Positions 26,169 through 35,627 of a stretch of 64,000 nt of DNA are shown piece by piece. The translations under genes were made by a program, and so were the position numbers. The notes beneath the pieces were generated by a model, which saw only the letters and a program-made list of their open reading frames with translations, was not told the DNA's origin and did no database searches. The DNA lies in the NCBI RefSeq assembly GCF_001905145.1, contig NZ_LWLB01000034.1, positions 62,001 through 126,000 of the forward strand, read 5' to 3'. This DNA is from Nocardiopsis sp. TSRI0078. Its GTDB lineage: Bacteria; Actinomycetota; Actinomycetes; Streptosporangiales; Streptosporangiaceae. Within the stretch, counting starts at the first letter, position 1; each line of letters begins with the position of its first letter.

Positions 26169-26486
26169 ATGCTCCCCCTGATGTCCTCCACACCGGACGT
26201 GTTCCACGCCGCCGGAGGTGCCGACCTGCTCTTCCTCGCGACGGAGGCCACCCAGGACGCCCCCGACACCGGAGGCCTCGCCGACTTCCTGCGCGGGTTC
26301 TTCGGACCGCTCTTCCTCGTGATCGTGTCCATCGTGGCGGTGTTCTTCCTGTTCACGAGGGAGATCACGCGGTTCGCGCAGTTCATCATCCTGGCGATCT
26401 TCATCGGGATCGTCTTCTACGTCCCCGGCATCATCGAGGTCATCGCGGTGGCGCTCGCCCGAGCGATGGGCGTATCGACGGAATAG
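26169..26486 (+). CDS. Small TcpD-like membrane protein of the transfer cluster
   Basis: 105 residues from the ATG at 26169 (a GTG at 26157 is in frame but sits on a G run with no spacing). Two transmembrane helices: FLRGFFGPLFLVIVSIVAVFFLF and FAQFIILAIFIGIVFYVPGII, separated by TREITR. Small two-helix proteins lie at this place in Tcp-type transfer clusters (TcpD). The role is structural by analogy. Spacing to the next gene is 18 nt; one operon. Confidence 0.75.
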   Translation: MLPLMSSTPDVFHAAGGADLLFLATEATQDAPDTGGLADFLRGFFGPLFLVIVSIVAVFFLFTREITRFAQFIILAIFIGIVFYVPGIIEVIAVALARAMGVSTE

Positions 26487-26504
26487 GCGAGGGAGGCCGG
26501 GAAC

Positions 26505-29500
26505 GTGGATCTGCCCACGTACACCAACATCTGGCGTATCGAGAAGCGGCTCTACAAGCTCTACGATTTCCGGCTGCCCATGCCGCTCCCGGTGGGCACC
26601 TTCGGGGTGGCCCTGGGCGTGTTCGCGCTCTGGGTGGTCCTGCTCAGCCTCCTCAACGCGCCGTTCGTGTTCGGCAACGGCTGGCACCTGGTCCTGTGGG
26701 TGGTCCCACCCGGGGTGATCACGGTGCTGGCCACACGGCCGGTGGTCGAGGGCAAGCGCCTCACCGAACTGCTCATCTCGCAGGCGCGCTTCCTCGCCGA
26801 GGCGCGGGTGTACAACCGTCTGGCGCCCGAGTACGAGCCCGCCGAGGTCCGCGTGGCGGTGCGCGTGTGGCACCGCGCCCCGGAGGCCGGCCCCCTGCCC
26901 CTGACGGGACGGCGGCGCCGTGCCGAGCGTGAGGCGGTCGCCCCCGTGGCCGACGAGGCCGTCGCCCAGGACGCCCCCGTCCGACCCGACCGCTCCGAGG
27001 CGCCCCCGCTGCGGGGCGTGGCCGCTCCCGCCGAACACGAGCCCGTGGCCGGGGACGCCCCGGCGCACGTACCGGCCGGGCCCGGGGAGGCTCCGGCCGA
27101 GGGGACGGCGGCCCGCGCGGAGCGGACCCCGGCCGAGGCGCCCGCGCGACTGAGGGGGCCGAAGGGCTCGAAGAGCCGGGAGCGGGCGGAGCGGACCGCG
27201 AGGACGCCCGTCGGGTCGGACGCCGCCCCCGCCAGGTCGGACGCGGCACCCCTCCGGAGGGCACCGGCCGAGCAGGAGAGCGCCCCCGCCCCGTCCGAAC
27301 GTGCCCCCGTGGCCGTCGCCGCGCGCCCGGAGCCCGAGGAGCGGCGGAACCCGTCGCGCCTTCCCGAGGAGGTGCCCCGCGCGTCCGAGGCCTCCGGCGG
27401 CGGCACCGGCACCGGAGGCGGAGGCCGTCCGCCCCGGCGCGGTATCGGCCGCCGCATGCTCGACTACTTCGGCATCGGCCTCGAACCGGACGAGTACGAG
27501 CCCCGGGAGGAGGACCGCGCCCCCGAACCGGACGGGCGGGACGAACCCCGTGCGGACGCGGACGGCTTCACCGGGGAGGCGGTCTACGCGACCGAGGGCG
27601 AGGAGCAGCGCGACAGCGACGCGTGGTTCGCACGCCTGCGCGCCTCCTCCGGCGAGACCCCCGTCGGCCTGACCTCCAAGGGCGCCTACAGCGTCGGCGA
27701 CACCGCCGCCATGAGCCGTGACGAGATGGCCGACGCGGTGGCCGAGCGGCAACGCGCCCGTGAACGCGCCCGCGAGCGGGCCCGCGCCGAGGAGGTGGCG
27801 CACGCCCCCGTCTCCGACACCGGTGAGGAGACGTCCGCCGCCCGGCGCCTGCGCGGGCGGACGCAGGGCATCCGGGTCGCCAAGGACCTGGAGGAGCGCC
27901 GTTCGGAGAGGACGCGCGAACGCGGCCCGAAGGACCAGCGGACCGTCCGTGCCCGCGGCCAGGGACTCCCGGACACCGGCGACGCTCCGGAGGAGCCCCG
28001 GCGCAGGGGCCGCCCCCACGCGGCTCCCTGGGAACTGGGGGAGAAGGGCGGCACAGAGAAGGAGAAGGACGAGAAGGAGCCGGGGGGCCGCGCGGGCGGT
28101 GAGGCCGAGCCCGCGGGCTACGCCGACCTGTCGGACTACGCGGCCCGTTACGCGGCCGCCACCGGGCGCCCCGCCGCCGACGCCGGCGCCGTGCCCTGGC
28201 TTCCCCCCGCCTCCGCCGCCCCGAAGGAGGAGTCGCGCGGGGCTTCCGCCGAGCAGGAGACCCGGGAGTCCCCCTCCGAGCGGGGCGTCCCCGCGCCCGA
28301 GCACGGGGACGCGCCCCGGGCGGGGGAGGAGGCGGGCGGTACCGGCGCCGGGAGGCCCGAGGAGCCCTCCACCGCGTCCTCCGCCAAGTCCTCCGGTAAG
28401 CCCCCGCTGCAGCTAGACCACGGCACGGGCGAGCAGGAGGCCATGCCCGTGCAGCCGCGCGAGGAGCCCGGGGACCGCGGCCCGGCGTGGAACGAGCACA
28501 TGTCCGTGCTCGACCAGCACCTGAGCACCGCGGACACCCCGGCGCCGCCGCGCCCCAAGTTCGCCGACGCCGTGCCGAAGCGGGGGCGCGAGGGCGAGGT
28601 CAAGGACCCCTCGGAGTGGTTCGAGGACGGCAGGAAGCGCCATCCGGACCAGCCCAAGGTCGGTGACCGCGGCAACCCGGTCATCCCCGCGAGCGAACTG
28701 CGCGAGGAGGACGCCGCCGCGTCCGGGGCCGAAGACGCGCCCGAGAAGGCCGGGGACGCCTCCGGCACGGAGGAGGCCGCCGCCGGGCCGGAGACGGACG
28801 CCCCGGCGCGTGCCGAGGAGTCCAAGCCGCCCACCCAGCTCGACCACGGGACCGGCGAACTCGTCAGTTTCGTGGAGGTCCGGGACGACTCCGGGCGCGG
28901 CGACGCCAACGTCCGCGCGGACGCCGACGCCGAGTCGGCGCGCCGCCGTACCGCCGCGGACCTGGAGAAGGCCGAGGCCGCGGCCCTGGCACGCCGTCGC
29001 GAGGCCGCCCGCCGCGAAGCAGAGCAGGCCGAAGCCTCACGATCCGAAGCCTCCCGGCCAGGCGCTGCCCGGCCCAGTGACTCCCGGTCCGAGGCCGCCC
29101 GTGGTGAGGCCGACCGGCCCGGTACACCCGGGCCCGGCGCCTCCCGGCCCTCGGCCTCCGAAGAGCCCGGTGAGGGCTCCCCCTCCCCGGAGCGGGGCGC
29201 CGCGGCCCCCGCCTCCGGGGACCCGCGGCCGCCCGCCTCCCGAGACGGAGGCGGCGCCGTCCGCGACCCCCGGTCCAACCCCAGCATGGCCGAGGCCCTG
29301 GCCGCGGAACGCGCCTTCGCCCGCGTCTTTCGCGACGAACCCCGCGCACAGGACCGGGACCCGTCCGAGGACGCCGTCCCGGAGCCCCCCGCGCCCTCCG
29401 AGGGCGCGGACCCGGACCCGCACGAGGCCGGCGGCCCCGGCGACGGCGTCTTCCACCGGGTCGCGCAGAACGCCCGCAGGCTCGGCCAGCTCTTCGGCCA

Positions 29501-30548
29501 GCCCGTGCCCGGCGAGGAGCCCGAGTCGCACAGGCCCGGGCACGAGCGCGAGACCGGCGCCGGACCCGGCTCCGAGCCCAAGCCCGAACTGGAGCTCGAC
29601 CACGGCACCGGCGAGCAGGAGCGCCTGGGCGACACGCCCAACGGCGTCCCCTCGCAGGGTTCCGAGACGGCCGGGGCCCGCCCGGAGGAGCCCGCCGCCG
29701 ACTCCGGCGGCACCCGCGGCTGGCGGCGCCTGGCCAAGGTCGTCACCGGAGGCGCGGCACCCGTGCGCTCCGACCTGCCCGCAGGCGACATCGAGCGCCT
29801 GCGCACCCCCCTGGACGGTCCGCGCAGCCTGGTCGTGCTGGGCTGCACCGGCGGCGCCGGGCAGACCGTCACCACGCTGATGATCGGCCACACCCTGGCC
29901 GCGCACCGCGACGACCACGTCGTCGCCGTCGACGTCAACCCCGGGCCCAACGGGCTCTCCCGCCGGATCGGCGCGCAGAACCCCGAGACCCTCACCGCGC
30001 TGCTCGCCAACGCCGGGGACGTCCAGGACTACTCCCGGATGAGCGGCTACACCAGCCGGACGGGGACGGGCCTGGAGGTCGTGCAGACCCTGGACGACCC
30101 CTACGTGCAGACCCTGGACGACCGCGACTACGGCCAGCTGGCCTCCCTGCTCGGCGGCTTCTACGGCATCACCCTGCTGGACCCGGCGGCCACGGGCGTG
30201 GCGCGTGCCCTGCCGGTCGCCGATGGACTGGTGCTGGTGGCCCCGGCCAACGCCGACGCCGAGCGGGCGGTCTCCATGACCTTCGACTGGCTGGACGGCA
30301 ACGGCTACGGCTCCCTGCGGGCCAGGTCCGTGCTCGTGGTCAACGGGGTCAGCAAGCGCAGCCTCCAGGCCGTGGACGCCGCCGAGCGTGTGGCGCGCGG
30401 CCGCTGCCGCGCCATCGTCCGCATCCCGTGGGACGACCACCTGGGCTCGTCCTACACCAGGATCGACGTCGGTGCCCTGCGGCCGGCGACCAAGCGCGCC
30501 CACGGCGCCCTGGGCGGGGTCCTGGTCAACTCCCTCACCCAGCAGTAG
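26505..30548 (+). CDS. TcpE-MinD-like fusion protein of the transfer cluster
   Basis: 1347 residues. The GTG at 26505 follows GAGGGAGG. Residues 1-85 match TcpE (MDLPTYTNIWRIEKRLYKLY, then two membrane helices about 28-70). Residues about 125-1090 are a long, charged Ala/Glu/Arg/Pro-rich region, probably disordered. It contains three copies of LDHGTGE (637-643, 779-785, 1031-1037), each preceded by Q or E. The C-terminal 250 residues are a MinD/ParA-like P-loop domain: LGCTGGAGQTVTT with Gln 1120 where Walker A normally has Lys, VVAVDVNPGPNGL, and LVVNGVSKRS. TcpE is an inner-membrane part of Gram-positive conjugation; the ATPase may position or regulate the complex. Loss of the P-loop Lys makes normal hydrolysis doubtful. 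The linker is of unusual length. Confidence 0.85.
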   Translation: MDLPTYTNIWRIEKRLYKLYDFRLPMPLPVGTFGVALGVFALWVVLLSLLNAPFVFGNGWHLVLWVVPPGVITVLATRPVVEGKRLTELLISQARFLAEARVYNRLAPEYEPAEVRVAVRVWHRAPEAGPLPLTGRRRRAEREAVAPVADEAVAQDAPVRPDRSEAPPLRGVAAPAEHEPVAGDAPAHVPAGPGEAPAEGTAARAERTPAEAPARLRGPKGSKSRERAERTARTPVGSDAAPARSDAAPLRRAPAEQESAPAPSERAPVAVAARPEPEERRNPSRLPEEVPRASEASGGGTGTGGGGRPPRRGIGRRMLDYFGIGLEPDEYEPREEDRAPEPDGRDEPRADADGFTGEAVYATEGEEQRDSDAWFARLRASSGETPVGLTSKGAYSVGDTAAMSRDEMADAVAERQRARERARERARAEEVAHAPVSDTGEETSAARRLRGRTQGIRVAKDLEERRSERTRERGPKDQRTVRARGQGLPDTGDAPEEPRRRGRPHAAPWELGEKGGTEKEKDEKEPGGRAGGEAEPAGYADLSDYAARYAAATGRPAADAGAVPWLPPASAAPKEESRGASAEQETRESPSERGVPAPEHGDAPRAGEEAGGTGAGRPEEPSTASSAKSSGKPPLQLDHGTGEQEAMPVQPREEPGDRGPAWNEHMSVLDQHLSTADTPAPPRPKFADAVPKRGREGEVKDPSEWFEDGRKRHPDQPKVGDRGNPVIPASELREEDAAASGAEDAPEKAGDASGTEEAAAGPETDAPARAEESKPPTQLDHGTGELVSFVEVRDDSGRGDANVRADADAESARRRTAADLEKAEAAALARRREAARREAEQAEASRSEASRPGAARPSDSRSEAARGEADRPGTPGPGASRPSASEEPGEGSPSPERGAAAPASGDPRPPASRDGGGAVRDPRSNPSMAEALAAERAFARVFRDEPRAQDRDPSEDAVPEPPAPSEGADPDPHEAGGPGDGVFHRVAQNARRLGQLFGQPVPGEEPESHRPGHERETGAGPGSEPKPELELDHGTGEQERLGDTPNGVPSQGSETAGARPEEPAADSGGTRGWRRLAKVVTGGAAPVRSDLPAGDIERLRTPLDGPRSLVVLGCTGGAGQTVTTLMIGHTLAAHRDDHVVAVDVNPGPNGLSRRIGAQNPETLTALLANAGDVQDYSRMSGYTSRTGTGLEVVQTLDDPYVQTLDDRDYGQLASLLGGFYGITLLDPAATGVARALPVADGLVLVAPANADAERAVSMTFDWLDGNGYGSLRARSVLVVNGVSKRSLQAVDAAERVARGRCRAIVRIPWDDHLGSSYTRIDVGALRPATKRAHGALGGVLVNSLTQQ

Positions 30549-30601
30549 CCCTCACCCGGCGGCAGCCGGCGGCGCGGCGGCGGGCGGGCCGGACAAGAGC
30601 G

Positions 30602-30648
30602 GAGCCCCCGTACGGGGCGGGCTCGAGGCCCGCCCCATACGGGGGCTC
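30602..30648. terminator. Strong terminator between the fusion gene and ectD
   Basis: A 21-bp inverted repeat with one mismatch (30602-30622 with 30628-30648) and a 5-nt loop, between convergent genes. No T tract. Confidence 0.8.
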
Positions 30649-30661
30649 AGGAGGTGTCGGC

Positions 30662-31570
30662 TCAGCGACCCACAGGGGTGAAGTCACGCGCGGAGAGGAA
30701 CTCCGGACGCGGGCTGGGAGCGCTGAACGGCTGCTCACAGGCGTTCTCGACGCTGTTGAACACGATGAAGACGTTCGACCGCGGGTACGGCGTGATGTTG
30801 CCGCCCGAACCGTGCATGCAGTTGGAGTCGAACACGGTCACACCGCCGGCCTTGCCGGTGAGCACGTCGATGCCGTGCTGGTCGGACAGGTAGGTCAGGG
30901 ACTTCTGGTCCGGCGTGCCCACGTGCTGGCTCTTCAGCGAGGACCGGTAGTGGTCCTCGGGGGTCTCGCCCACGCACGAGACGAACGTCTTGTGCGAGCC
31001 CGGCATGATCATCAGGGCGCCGTTGTGCGTGTAGTTCTCGGTCAGGGCGACGGAGAAGCTGACCGCGCGCATCCTCGGCATCCCGTCCTCGGCGTGCCAG
31101 GTCTCGAAGTCCGAGTGCCAGTAGAACGAGCCGCCGCCGAAGCCCGGTTTGTAGTTGACGCGGCTCTGGTGCACGTACACGTCCGAACCGAGGATCTGGC
31201 GGGCGCGCTCGACCAGGCGCGGGTCGTTCACCAGGTCGGAGAAGACCTTGCTGATCTTGTGCACCTCGAACACCGAGCGCACCTCGTCGGAGGTGGGCTC
31301 GACGATCACGCGCTCGTCACTGCGCAGCTGGCGGTCGGAGCTGAGCCGCTCCAGCTCGGCGCGGTAGGCCTTGACCTCGTCGTCGGTGACGAGGGACTCG
31401 ACCTGCGTGTAACCGCGGGCCTCGTAGCCCTTGATCTCGTCGGAGGAGAAGGGGCCGTCACCGGAACCCCACACGGTGGGGTCCTTGCGGTACAGCAGGG
31501 CGGGCTCGGTGCTCTTTCGGGTCGGGTACTCGTCCGCGGTCGTTGTCGGAAGATCCATCTGCAGAGTCAT
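30662..31570 (-). CDS. ectD: Ectoine hydroxylase
   Basis: 302 residues, matching EctD length. It is a non-haem Fe(II)/2-oxoglutarate dioxygenase making 5-hydroxyectoine from ectoine. The EctD signature FYWHSDFETWHAEDGMPRMR holds iron ligands His 152 and Asp 154; the third ligand is His 253 in SNCMHGSGGN. Start ATG at 31570 with GAGGGG 8 nt upstream; an upstream ATG (31594) has no usable site. ectABC are not next to it, so this is an orphan ectD placed between two transfer-gene blocks. Its leader is AT-rich, as expected for a salt-induced promoter, though no specific box is assigned. Confidence 0.97.
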   Translation of the reverse strand: MTLQMDLPTTTADEYPTRKSTEPALLYRKDPTVWGSGDGPFSSDEIKGYEARGYTQVESLVTDDEVKAYRAELERLSSDRQLRSDERVIVEPTSDEVRSVFEVHKISKVFSDLVNDPRLVERARQILGSDVYVHQSRVNYKPGFGGGSFYWHSDFETWHAEDGMPRMRAVSFSVALTENYTHNGALMIMPGSHKTFVSCVGETPEDHYRSSLKSQHVGTPDQKSLTYLSDQHGIDVLTGKAGGVTVFDSNCMHGSGGNITPYPRSNVFIVFNSVENACEQPFSAPSPRPEFLSARDFTPVGR

Positions 31571-32067
31571 GGTCGATCCCCTCTCGGGGCTCATCCTCTC
31601 TGAGGTCGACGGTTTTTCCTACGACATGGGAACTTAACAAATGCCGGGCACCGCTCATTCACCGCCCGAGAAAAGCTTTGTTTAGCAAAGTTCTTTCTGG
31701 GTATGACAGCCATACTATATGGGGGGAAGTCTTCTTGCGCTTCCGTGCCCCGCCATCCCCCTTCCTCTTGCGCCCGACCGCTTACCTGCATTTTTTCACC
31801 CGGTGTGATCAGGGGTGGAATGGTGTTCACATCGTCCCAGGTCGTCCGGTTGCAGCTCTCGTCCCTCCGGAGCTTCATTACAGAGCGCACTTTTCTTGTG
31901 CACTAAATCACATGGACATGGTTCAGAGGGTGGTTCATAATCTCCGTGTGTCCGGGACGCCATCCCGGATTCGGCGGGAGTTTCCCTCGAAGGGATGGCG
32001 CGAAAAGCCGCGGCGCCGCACAGTAGTGGGGTCTTTGTTTCCTCTGCCCGCTCGATGAGGAGAAAAC
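31571..32067. other. AT-richer intergenic region ectD / nuclease
   Basis: 497 nt between divergent genes, clearly less GC-rich than the surroundings. It holds the ectD promoter side (31571-31740, with CATACTATATGG near 31710-31721) and the nuclease side, with a TTGTGCAC site at 31896-31903 and GAGGAG before the nuclease start. The - strand frame 31591-31890 has no codon bias or similarity and is not called. Confidence 0.5.
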
Positions 32068-32715
32068 ATGTCCCCCTTCCCCCGCGCGCTCGCGGCCGCC
32101 GCGGCGGCCGTTCTCGCCGCCGTTCTCGGCTGGGCCTCCCCGGCCTCCGCCGACCACGTCCTGCCCCCGGGCATCCCCGGCACCTCCGCCGCCCAGAGCC
32201 AGCTCAACTCCCTCACGGTCCGGGCCAAGGGGCCCCAGACCGGCTATGACCGAAGCCTCTTCCCGCACTGGAACGTCGTCGACAGCCCCTGCAGCGCCCG
32301 CCAGTACGTGCTGGTCCGCGACGGCCACAGCGTGGTGACCGACAGCCGCTGCCAGCCGACCTCCGGCCGCTGGTACAGCGCCTTCGACAACGTGTGGTGG
32401 GGCGGCGACGTCTCCCAGATCAGCGTCGACCACATGGTCCCGCTCAGCGAGGCGTGGAAGACCGGCGCCGCCGACTGGACGACCGACCGCCGCCGCGACT
32501 TCGCCAACGACGTCGACTCGCCCCAGCTGTGGGCGGTCACCGTCAGCAGCAACAGCTCCAAGGGCGACAAGGACCCGTCCGAGTGGATGCCGCAGAACAG
32601 GGCCGTCCACTGCGACTACGTCAAGGCCTGGGTCAACGTGAAGTACCGGTACGACCTCACCGTCACCTGGTCGGAGAAGTCCTCCATCCAGAGCACCATC
32701 AACACCGCCTGCTAG
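32068..32715 (+). CDS. Secreted HNH-family nuclease
   Basis: 215 residues with a signal peptide (cleavage expected after ASPASA, 28). The HNH/DUF1524-like core is DHMVPLSEAW (Asp 121, His 122), then LWAVTVSSNSSKGDKDPSEWMP (the Asn and second metal-site region), and the CDY segment at 182-184. Four Cys (75, 95, 182 and the last residue) could form two disulfides, as expected outside the cell. This family is common as extracellular nucleases in Streptomyces and relatives. It sits inside the transfer cluster on the transfer strand, so a role in DNA processing or as an exported toxin is possible but unproven. Confidence 0.9.
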   Translation: MSPFPRALAAAAAAVLAAVLGWASPASADHVLPPGIPGTSAAQSQLNSLTVRAKGPQTGYDRSLFPHWNVVDSPCSARQYVLVRDGHSVVTDSRCQPTSGRWYSAFDNVWWGGDVSQISVDHMVPLSEAWKTGAADWTTDRRRDFANDVDSPQLWAVTVSSNSSKGDKDPSEWMPQNRAVHCDYVKAWVNVKYRYDLTVTWSEKSSIQSTINTAC

Positions 32716-32741
32716 CACGCCGGCCGGAGGCGCTCCGGAGC

Positions 32742-32778
32742 GTGAGGGGTCCCGGGCGTGACGCGCGGGGCCCCTCAC
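32742..32778 (+). terminator. Terminator after the nuclease gene
   Basis: A 12-bp stem with one mismatch (32742-32753 with 32767-32778), 13-nt loop, 27 nt past the stop. The rest of 32716-33133 (418 nt) is GC-rich with no supported gene. Confidence 0.65.
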
Positions 32779-33015
32779 CCGTGATCCCGCTCCCGGTGGC
32801 ACCGCGGCGCGCCGACGGTGGGGCCGGGAGCGGGGACCGCTCCGGCCGGTCCTTCTCCGCACCCGCCGCGTCCTCCGGCACCGGGATGACCGCGGAGGCG
32901 GCCTGGAGCGCTTCCCCGTACCCCGCCGCGTCCCTCCGAGCCCGTCCGTGCCCTCTCCGGGCCCCTTCCGCGAAGATTCTGGCGCGCCGTAACCCTGTCC
33001 GCTTCTACGGCTCCG

Positions 33016-33036
33016 GCACGATGCTCCACTATGGGG
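33016..33036 (+). promoter_or_regulatory. Shared transfer-operon leader motif, copy 2
   Basis: GCACGATGCTCCACTATGGG, aligned with 25053-25079 with few differences, about 100 nt before the VirB4-like gene. Confidence 0.45.
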
Positions 33037-33133
33037 GCGTGGCACAGGCGCCCGGCCGGGCACGCCCTCCGGGGAGTGTCCCTCGCACCACCCCGGGGCA
33101 CCCGCCACGCGACGCGACCAGGAGGGCTACCAG

Positions 33134-35608
33134 ATGACCGGCACCAGGGGGACCCGCGGAGCGACCCGCCTCGCGGTCCGCTACTTCGACGACCGCGTGC
33201 TGTTCAGCGACAGCGAGGCCTGGGCCTACTTCCGCCTGCCGACGGTCTCCTACGAGTTCACCACCCCCGAGGAGCGCCAGGCACTCGCCACCAACATCAC
33301 CATCGCCCTCGCCGCCATCCGCATGAACGACGCCGAGGTCCACCTGCGCGTCGCCCACCGCACCTATCCGGCCGCGGACTGGGCCACCCGGCTCGACGGC
33401 ACCTCCGACTCCGGTCCCGGCTGGTACGACTACCTCGACGAGATGTACCGGCACGTGTGGGCCAAGGACTTCTGGACCAAGGAGGTCTACCTCGGCGTCC
33501 GCCTCGGCCAGCGCAACCCCGGCGCCGGGCTCGGCCTGTTCTCCCAGCTCTTCGGCGCCTACCAGCGCACCGAGCAGGTCCTGGGCATCAACGACGACGC
33601 CGTGGACGACAGGGAGATCGCCCGCTGGACCGACCAGTCCGAGCGGCTCGGCCGCGCCCTGGCGGCCAGCTCCCTGCACGCCCGCCACGCCACCTCCGAC
33701 GAGATCGCCTGGCTCATCCGGCACGCCGTCAGCGGCACAGCCGAGGAGATCCGGCCCTCGGCCGCGGGCCGGCGCACCTGGGGGCGCGGCGAGATCGAGG
33801 CGCTCGTCGACGGCGTCGTGCACAACGGCCGCTCCATGCTCCGCCTCGAACAGCCCGCCGGCTCCACCCACGTCGCGTTCCTGTCCTTCGCGCGCTTCCC
33901 GGACCTGATGCCCTTCCCGGACGGCGAACCGTGGATGCACCACGCCGACGCGCTGCCCTTCCCGGTCGAGATGTCCCTGCGCATGAAGCTCATCCCGCCC
34001 GCCAAGGCGTCCAAGGACGTCGGCCGCAAGCTCGCCCACGCCCGCGACATGGACGCCCACATCCGCGAGGCCGGGGTGGAGGCGCCCATCGCGCTCGCCG
34101 AGCAGATCGACGCCGCCCGCATGCTGGAGCACGGCATCACCAAGGAGCGCCTGCCCTTCGTCTACGGCTGGCACCGCCTCATGGTGTCCGCGCCCACCGA
34201 GCGCCTCCTCCTCCAGCACGTCGAGGCGGTCGTGGAGCACTACCGCGACATCGGCATCGACGTCATCAACTCCACCGGTGACCAGTTCTCCCTGTTCAAC
34301 GAGTCGCTGCCGGGCGACCGCATCCGCCTCAACGCCTACGCCCAGCGCCAGCCGCTGCGCACCATCGCGGGCGGCATGCCCACCGCCACCGTCGACGTCG
34401 GCGACCGCGTCGACCACACCGGCGGCGGCTGGATCGGCCCCTACATCGGCGAGACCCTCGGCCGGGCCCGCTCCATCGTCCACTTCGACCCCATGGTCGC
34501 CGCGGCCCGCAACCGGCCCACCGCCATCGCCATCACCGGCGAGCCCGGCGGCGGAAAGACCACCCTGGCCCTCCTGCTCATCTACCAGCTCGCCCTGCGC
34601 GGGGTCACCGTGGCCGCCATCGACCCCAAGGGCGACGCCGAGTCCCTCGTCGAACTCCTGCGCAGACGAGGCCGCAAGGCCCGCGTCATGTCCCTGGGGT
34701 CGGCCCAGCCCGGGCTGCTCGACCCCTTCGCCTTCGGCGACGACCTGCCCGCCAAGAAGACCATGGCCACCGAGACCCTGCGCCTGCTCCTGCCCCGCAT
34801 GAGCGAGGAGCGCGAGTCCGCCATGATCCAGGCGGTCGCCGCCGTCGCCAACCAGCCCCAGCCCTCCCTGGCCAAGGTCGTGGACCACCTGGTCTCCTCC
34901 TCGGGGGCGGCCTCGCGCAACCTGGGCGCCGTCCTGCAGTCCATGTCCGAGATGCGGCTGGCCAGCCTGTGCTTCGACCCCCAGGGCGACGCCCAGATCG
35001 ACACCGAGGGCTGGACCACCGTGTTCACCCTGGGCGGGCTCACCCTGCCCGACTCCGGCGTGGGGCGCGACGACTACTCCTACGAGCAGCGCCTGTCGGT
35101 GGCCCTGCTCTACCTGGTGTCCCAGTTCGCCCGCCGCCTCATGAACGGCCTGGACCGGCACCTGCCCAAGGCGATCTTCCTGGATGAGGCCTGGGCGGTC
35201 ACCTCCACCCCCGAGGGCGCCAAGCTCGTCCCCGAGGTCTCCCGCATGGGCCGCTCCCGCAACACCGCGCTCATCCTCGTCTCCCAGAACGCGGGCGACC
35301 TCCTCAACGAACAGGTCACCAACTGCCTGTCCTCGGTGTTCGCCTTCCGCTCCAGCGAGCGCTTCGAGGTGGAGAGCGTCATGTCCCTGCTGGGCATCGA
35401 GCCCAACGAGGACCACCTCGCGGTGCTGCGCAACCTCGGCAACGGCGAGTGCCTGTTCCGGGACCTGGACGGCAGGTCCGGGCGGATCGGCGTCGACCTG
35501 GTCTCGGAGAACCTGACGCGCTGGCTGGACACCAACCCCACCCGCCAGCGCCCCGGCGAGGAGGACGAGGACCTGGTGCCCTCGGGCGGGCGCGACGGGC
35601 AGGTGTAG
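33134..35608 (+). CDS. VirB4/TraC-like conjugation ATPase
   Basis: 824 residues. The ATG at 33134 is preceded by AGGAGG. N-terminal half: VirB4-type substrate-independent domain. C-terminal half: RecA-like motor with Walker A GEPGGGKTT (469-477), AAIDPKGDAESL, and Walker B AIFLDEAWAV (Asp 684, Glu 685). It ends with the family's SRMGRSRNTALILVSQNAGDL and FRSSERFEVESVMSLLGI segments. VirB4 ATPases energise assembly and substrate passage in type IV secretion. All catalytic motifs are intact. In this cluster it is separated from the TcpE-fusion operon by ectD and the nuclease gene, and has its own leader and terminator. Confidence 0.92.
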   Translation: MTGTRGTRGATRLAVRYFDDRVLFSDSEAWAYFRLPTVSYEFTTPEERQALATNITIALAAIRMNDAEVHLRVAHRTYPAADWATRLDGTSDSGPGWYDYLDEMYRHVWAKDFWTKEVYLGVRLGQRNPGAGLGLFSQLFGAYQRTEQVLGINDDAVDDREIARWTDQSERLGRALAASSLHARHATSDEIAWLIRHAVSGTAEEIRPSAAGRRTWGRGEIEALVDGVVHNGRSMLRLEQPAGSTHVAFLSFARFPDLMPFPDGEPWMHHADALPFPVEMSLRMKLIPPAKASKDVGRKLAHARDMDAHIREAGVEAPIALAEQIDAARMLEHGITKERLPFVYGWHRLMVSAPTERLLLQHVEAVVEHYRDIGIDVINSTGDQFSLFNESLPGDRIRLNAYAQRQPLRTIAGGMPTATVDVGDRVDHTGGGWIGPYIGETLGRARSIVHFDPMVAAARNRPTAIAITGEPGGGKTTLALLLIYQLALRGVTVAAIDPKGDAESLVELLRRRGRKARVMSLGSAQPGLLDPFAFGDDLPAKKTMATETLRLLLPRMSEERESAMIQAVAAVANQPQPSLAKVVDHLVSSSGAASRNLGAVLQSMSEMRLASLCFDPQGDAQIDTEGWTTVFTLGGLTLPDSGVGRDDYSYEQRLSVALLYLVSQFARRLMNGLDRHLPKAIFLDEAWAVTSTPEGAKLVPEVSRMGRSRNTALILVSQNAGDLLNEQVTNCLSSVFAFRSSERFEVESVMSLLGIEPNEDHLAVLRNLGNGECLFRDLDGRSGRIGVDLVSENLTRWLDTNPTRQRPGEEDEDLVPSGGRDGQV

Positions 35609-35627
35609 GGACCGGCTCCGAGCACCG

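Noticed and set aside
25158..28304. A 1048-codon - strand frame opposite the TcpC, TcpD and TcpE-fusion genes
   Set aside because: Antisense shadow of three genes with clear domains; low-complexity product and no ribosome site.
31591..31890. A 99-codon - strand frame in the ectD/nuclease gap
   Set aside because: Mixed codon use, no similarity, and it covers the promoter region expected for both genes.
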